Source: CAZWBR01 sp964404205 (GTDB taxonomy: Bacteria; Bacteroidota; Bacteroidia; Bacteroidales; Prolixibacteraceae). Taken from it: a DNA stretch of 6,867 nt. Location of the stretch: the NCBI GenBank assembly GCA_964404205.1, contig CAYOJD010000143.1, positions 1 through 6,867 on the forward strand, in the 5' to 3' direction. The position numbers were made by a program, and so were the translations under genes. The notes below the pieces were generated by a model that was not told the origin of the DNA, searched no databases, and was given only the letters and a program-made list of their open reading frames with translations. Positions 4,669 through 6,867 of the stretch are shown here, in pieces; within the stretch, counting starts at the first letter, position 1; every line of letters starts with the position of its first letter.

Positions 4669-6867
4669 CTATAGCTGATGCTTTCCTGAGCGCTTTCTCA
4701 AAAATTTCTTCTCAAATATGATGGCTGCAATAATAAACAGAAGCATTCCTACTATATATATATAGTTGGTCCGGAAAAGTGGCACTTGTGAGCCCACCGA
4801 AACATACCCAAGCCAATAGTAAGGATGTGCCTTCAACGGGTCGGCAGACTGGATGTGGCTAAATTTAGCTTTTCTGAGCGCTTCATCTTTTGGTAAACCA
4901 TTATCGAGGTTCTGGTAAAAATCGATCATGATATTGGCACTCGATGCATCTTCAATGTTCCAAAGCGTCATCACAATGCTGGGGCACCCACTATAAAGAA
5001 AGGCTCTTGCCAGGCTCATCACTCCCTCCCCTTTTTGCAGTCGCCCCGAACCAGTATTGCAAGCACTCAAAACTGCCATTCTCGCTTTTAAATCGAGATT
5101 ATAAATTTCATATGTATCGAGCCAGCCATTGTTATTTTGTTCGGCCGAAAAAACCAGTTTTGAATACATGGGTAAACTATCGTTCATCACCGTGTGCATG
5201 GCCAGATGTAAAATATCGTAATCACCGGCAATTTCCTTAAACCGAGGTTCAGTAGCATCCTTACCGGCAAAGATATCGCCATTAATAACTCGCGTAATTC
5301 CAGTAACCTCCTGTTTTGCACCTGGGAGCGGGTATAATTTATCACGTGGAATAATATCTCTGACGGTATTCACCTCGACCTCGGCACCATTGTAATCTGG
5401 GGCGAAAGCAGCCAAATCTTTACTGGCTTTCTTACTATTATTGAAGTAGTAATATAATAGTGTCGCTGAGTAGGTGTATGAGACTGAATGATCGTAAATC
5501 AGATAGCGCAGTTTTCTGAAATCCATCTTTGTTGTGTCGGGCATTTGCGTTATAAACGCATCGAAAGGGATGTAAGCCAGAATATCGTCGGGAACCACAA
5601 CCAATCTGTAATCCTTTAATCTGTCTGAAACAGGCTTTATTAACTGTTCATTGAGCGACATTGCATCCAACACATATTGTTTGAAATCCTTTTTCCGGGT
5701 CTCAGTTACCGCTCCATTCTTCAGAAAACTTAAGAAACGCGATACCGTAGTATTAAAAACGGAGTCAATTGGCTGTCGCTGCAACAGATACTGATTATTC
5801 TTAATCATGAAGGTCAACAATTCGCGTGGCTCTCCATCTTGGGTATCCTTGATTAAATATTCAACCAACGCTTCGCGCGAATGAAGTTTTTTCTGAATTT
5901 CAGCAACTGTAACTATTGCATCGGAGTATTTAAATTGATAATAGGTCGGATAATCCCTCTCCAATAAAACAATCAAATCGTCATAACTCTTTTTAAGCAC
6001 AAATACTTTATCTTTCCATAACGACACCTTGGATGTATCAGGCTGCGGCAAACTACTCTCTTCGAATATAAAACCTTCATAAGCAGCAATTTCGCTCTTT
6101 AACTCTTTTTCCTTCTGTAAAAGTGAATCGGGTAATCCCCCCAATTGACGGGCATGCGAATCGCGCATCATGGTCTGGAAATCAGTCGAGCGACTTCGCT
6201 CTGAGAACTCAAACGCTTTTTCAAAATACTTTCTCTCGTCAGTTAACTCAAATAACTTTGAAGCTACATCGACAGCCCCTATATAAACTGGATGCTCATT
6301 TTCAGCCAGTTTAAGGCGACTTTCCTGATTCATAAACCCCGTACGGATAAGGTGGATCACTTTCGTGGCCAACTCAAAAGACTCCATCGATAGGTTCAAA
6401 TGCTCCTGACTCTTGGCTTTTAACCCATTCTTTTGGTCAAGCGAGGCTAAAATGCGCAATGCTTCTGCCTTACTTTTTATTGCACTGAGTAATTTGGCTT
6501 TGTCCAACACATTTTCAAGAGATGGATTATCCTTCCACTTCTCGGAATTGAACCCTGGAGCGACAGCCATCAATGCCTGCTGGAAATAACGAAGAGCAGT
6601 CTCGGTATTCTTTTGTTTTTCAATGACAAACCCTCCGACATTGCAGGCCGCCTCGCTTTTTTTCATATAAACCTGCCCCAGTTCAGTCAAACAATTGGCA
6701 TATACCGGACTTTGCTTGCCAAAATTTGCTTCAATAAAAATTAACGCTTCCTTATATGTTTTGATGGAAGCATTAAAATCTCCAAGCTTAAGTTGTGCCA
6801 TTGCAATATTTGGGAGAATCAATTCTTTACCTGAGAAATCTGGTCCGTGATCGCGTTCTCCAGCTAT
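4669..6867 (-). CDS. TPR-CHAT caspase-like protease with C-terminal membrane anchor (5' end outside window)
   Basis: The reading frame runs through the right edge, so this is the C-terminal 732 residues of a longer protein; the TTG at 6822 is an internal codon. The visible part opens with TPR helices (about 6850-6530; e.g. NIAMAQLKLGDFNASIKTYK). A helical stretch follows, with the AFEFSERSRS segment common in CHAT proteins, a charged coiled region (about 6140-5960), and the CHAT domain (about 5900-4790). The dyad is intact: His at 5194-5196 in HLAMHT and Cys at 5059-5061 in LSACNTG, followed by GEGVMSLARAFLYSGCPSIV, TLWNIEDAS and HPYYWLGY. One membrane helix (about 4764-4712) precedes a basic tail (EKKFLRKRSGK), suggesting a cytoplasmic C-terminus and periplasmic TPR-CHAT if a signal peptide exists beyond the window. 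CHAT proteins are caspase/separase-like cysteine peptidases, usually with TPRs that sense a partner. It lies 238 bp upstream of the sigma gene on the same strand. The family is secure; substrate, activation and a link to the sigma pair are inference. Confidence 0.93.
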   Translation of the reverse strand: MAGERDHGPDFSGKELILPNIAMAQLKLGDFNASIKTYKEALIFIEANFGKQSPVYANCLTELGQVYMKKSEAACNVGGFVIEKQKNTETALRYFQQALMAVAPGFNSEKWKDNPSLENVLDKAKLLSAIKSKAEALRILASLDQKNGLKAKSQEHLNLSMESFELATKVIHLIRTGFMNQESRLKLAENEHPVYIGAVDVASKLFELTDERKYFEKAFEFSERSRSTDFQTMMRDSHARQLGGLPDSLLQKEKELKSEIAAYEGFIFEESSLPQPDTSKVSLWKDKVFVLKKSYDDLIVLLERDYPTYYQFKYSDAIVTVAEIQKKLHSREALVEYLIKDTQDGEPRELLTFMIKNNQYLLQRQPIDSVFNTTVSRFLSFLKNGAVTETRKKDFKQYVLDAMSLNEQLIKPVSDRLKDYRLVVVPDDILAYIPFDAFITQMPDTTKMDFRKLRYLIYDHSVSYTYSATLLYYYFNNSKKASKDLAAFAPDYNGAEVEVNTVRDIIPRDKLYPLPGAKQEVTGITRVINGDIFAGKDATEPRFKEIAGDYDILHLAMHTVMNDSLPMYSKLVFSAEQNNNGWLDTYEIYNLDLKARMAVLSACNTGSGRLQKGEGVMSLARAFLYSGCPSIVMTLWNIEDASSANIMIDFYQNLDNGLPKDEALRKAKFSHIQSADPLKAHPYYWLGYVSVGSQVPLFRTNYIYIVGMLLFIIAAIIFEKKFLRKRSGKHQL

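Noticed and set aside
4751..4766. 16-bp perfect palindrome ACTATATATATATAGT
   Set aside because: It lies within the CHAT protein's membrane-helix coding region and is explained by its N-Y-I-Y-I codons; no operator role is indicated.
4669..6867. CRISPR (Craspase-type) locus
   Set aside because: TPR-CHAT plus an ECF sigma factor recalls Craspase, but there are no direct repeats with spacers, no cas gene, and the membrane anchor and anti-sigma partner differ.

Overview
The window looks like chromosomal DNA from a member of the Bacteroidota. The evidence is AT-rich, nearly SD-less intergenic DNA, a promoter candidate of the Bacteroidota -33/-7 type (TTTG / TAnnTTTG), and four proteins whose architectures are typical of that phylum. 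I cannot name a genus. No RNA gene, mobile element or CRISPR array is visible.

Layout, left to right. Positions 1-240 are AT-rich and hold no convincing gene. A rightward gene (about 241-2178) encodes a BamA/TamA-like outer-membrane beta-barrel protein with one recognisable POTRA-like domain; its start is unclear, because signal-peptide-like coding continues upstream of the first usual start codon. Positions 2179-2356 are a convergent gap with a hairpin that works best as a terminator for the leftward genes. The rest is on the minus strand. In order of transcription it holds a TPR-CHAT protein (4669 to the right edge, 5' end outside the window), a 238-bp gap with a promoter candidate, an ECF sigma factor (4430-3849), and a membrane protein overlapping it by 11 nt (3859-2357). 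That last protein carries several copies of an anti-sigma-like module, one membrane helix and three TPRs.

How the genes may work together: the sigma factor and the repeat/TM/TPR protein form a tightly coupled pair, most simply read as sigma factor plus membrane-bound regulator. The charge pattern around the single helix puts the repeats in the cytoplasm and the TPRs in the periplasm. The CHAT protein keeps the His and Cys of the caspase-like dyad and ends in a membrane helix with a basic tail, which would place TPR-CHAT in the periplasm if its unseen N-terminus has a signal peptide. This suggests a testable hypothesis: a periplasmic CHAT protease and a TPR-bearing anti-sigma protein control a sigma factor by proteolysis. 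The logic resembles the Craspase locus, where a TPR-CHAT protease cleaves Csx30, a partner of an ECF sigma factor, but there is no CRISPR component here. The link rests on gene order and domain content only. The outer-membrane protein gene converges on this cluster and need not belong to it.
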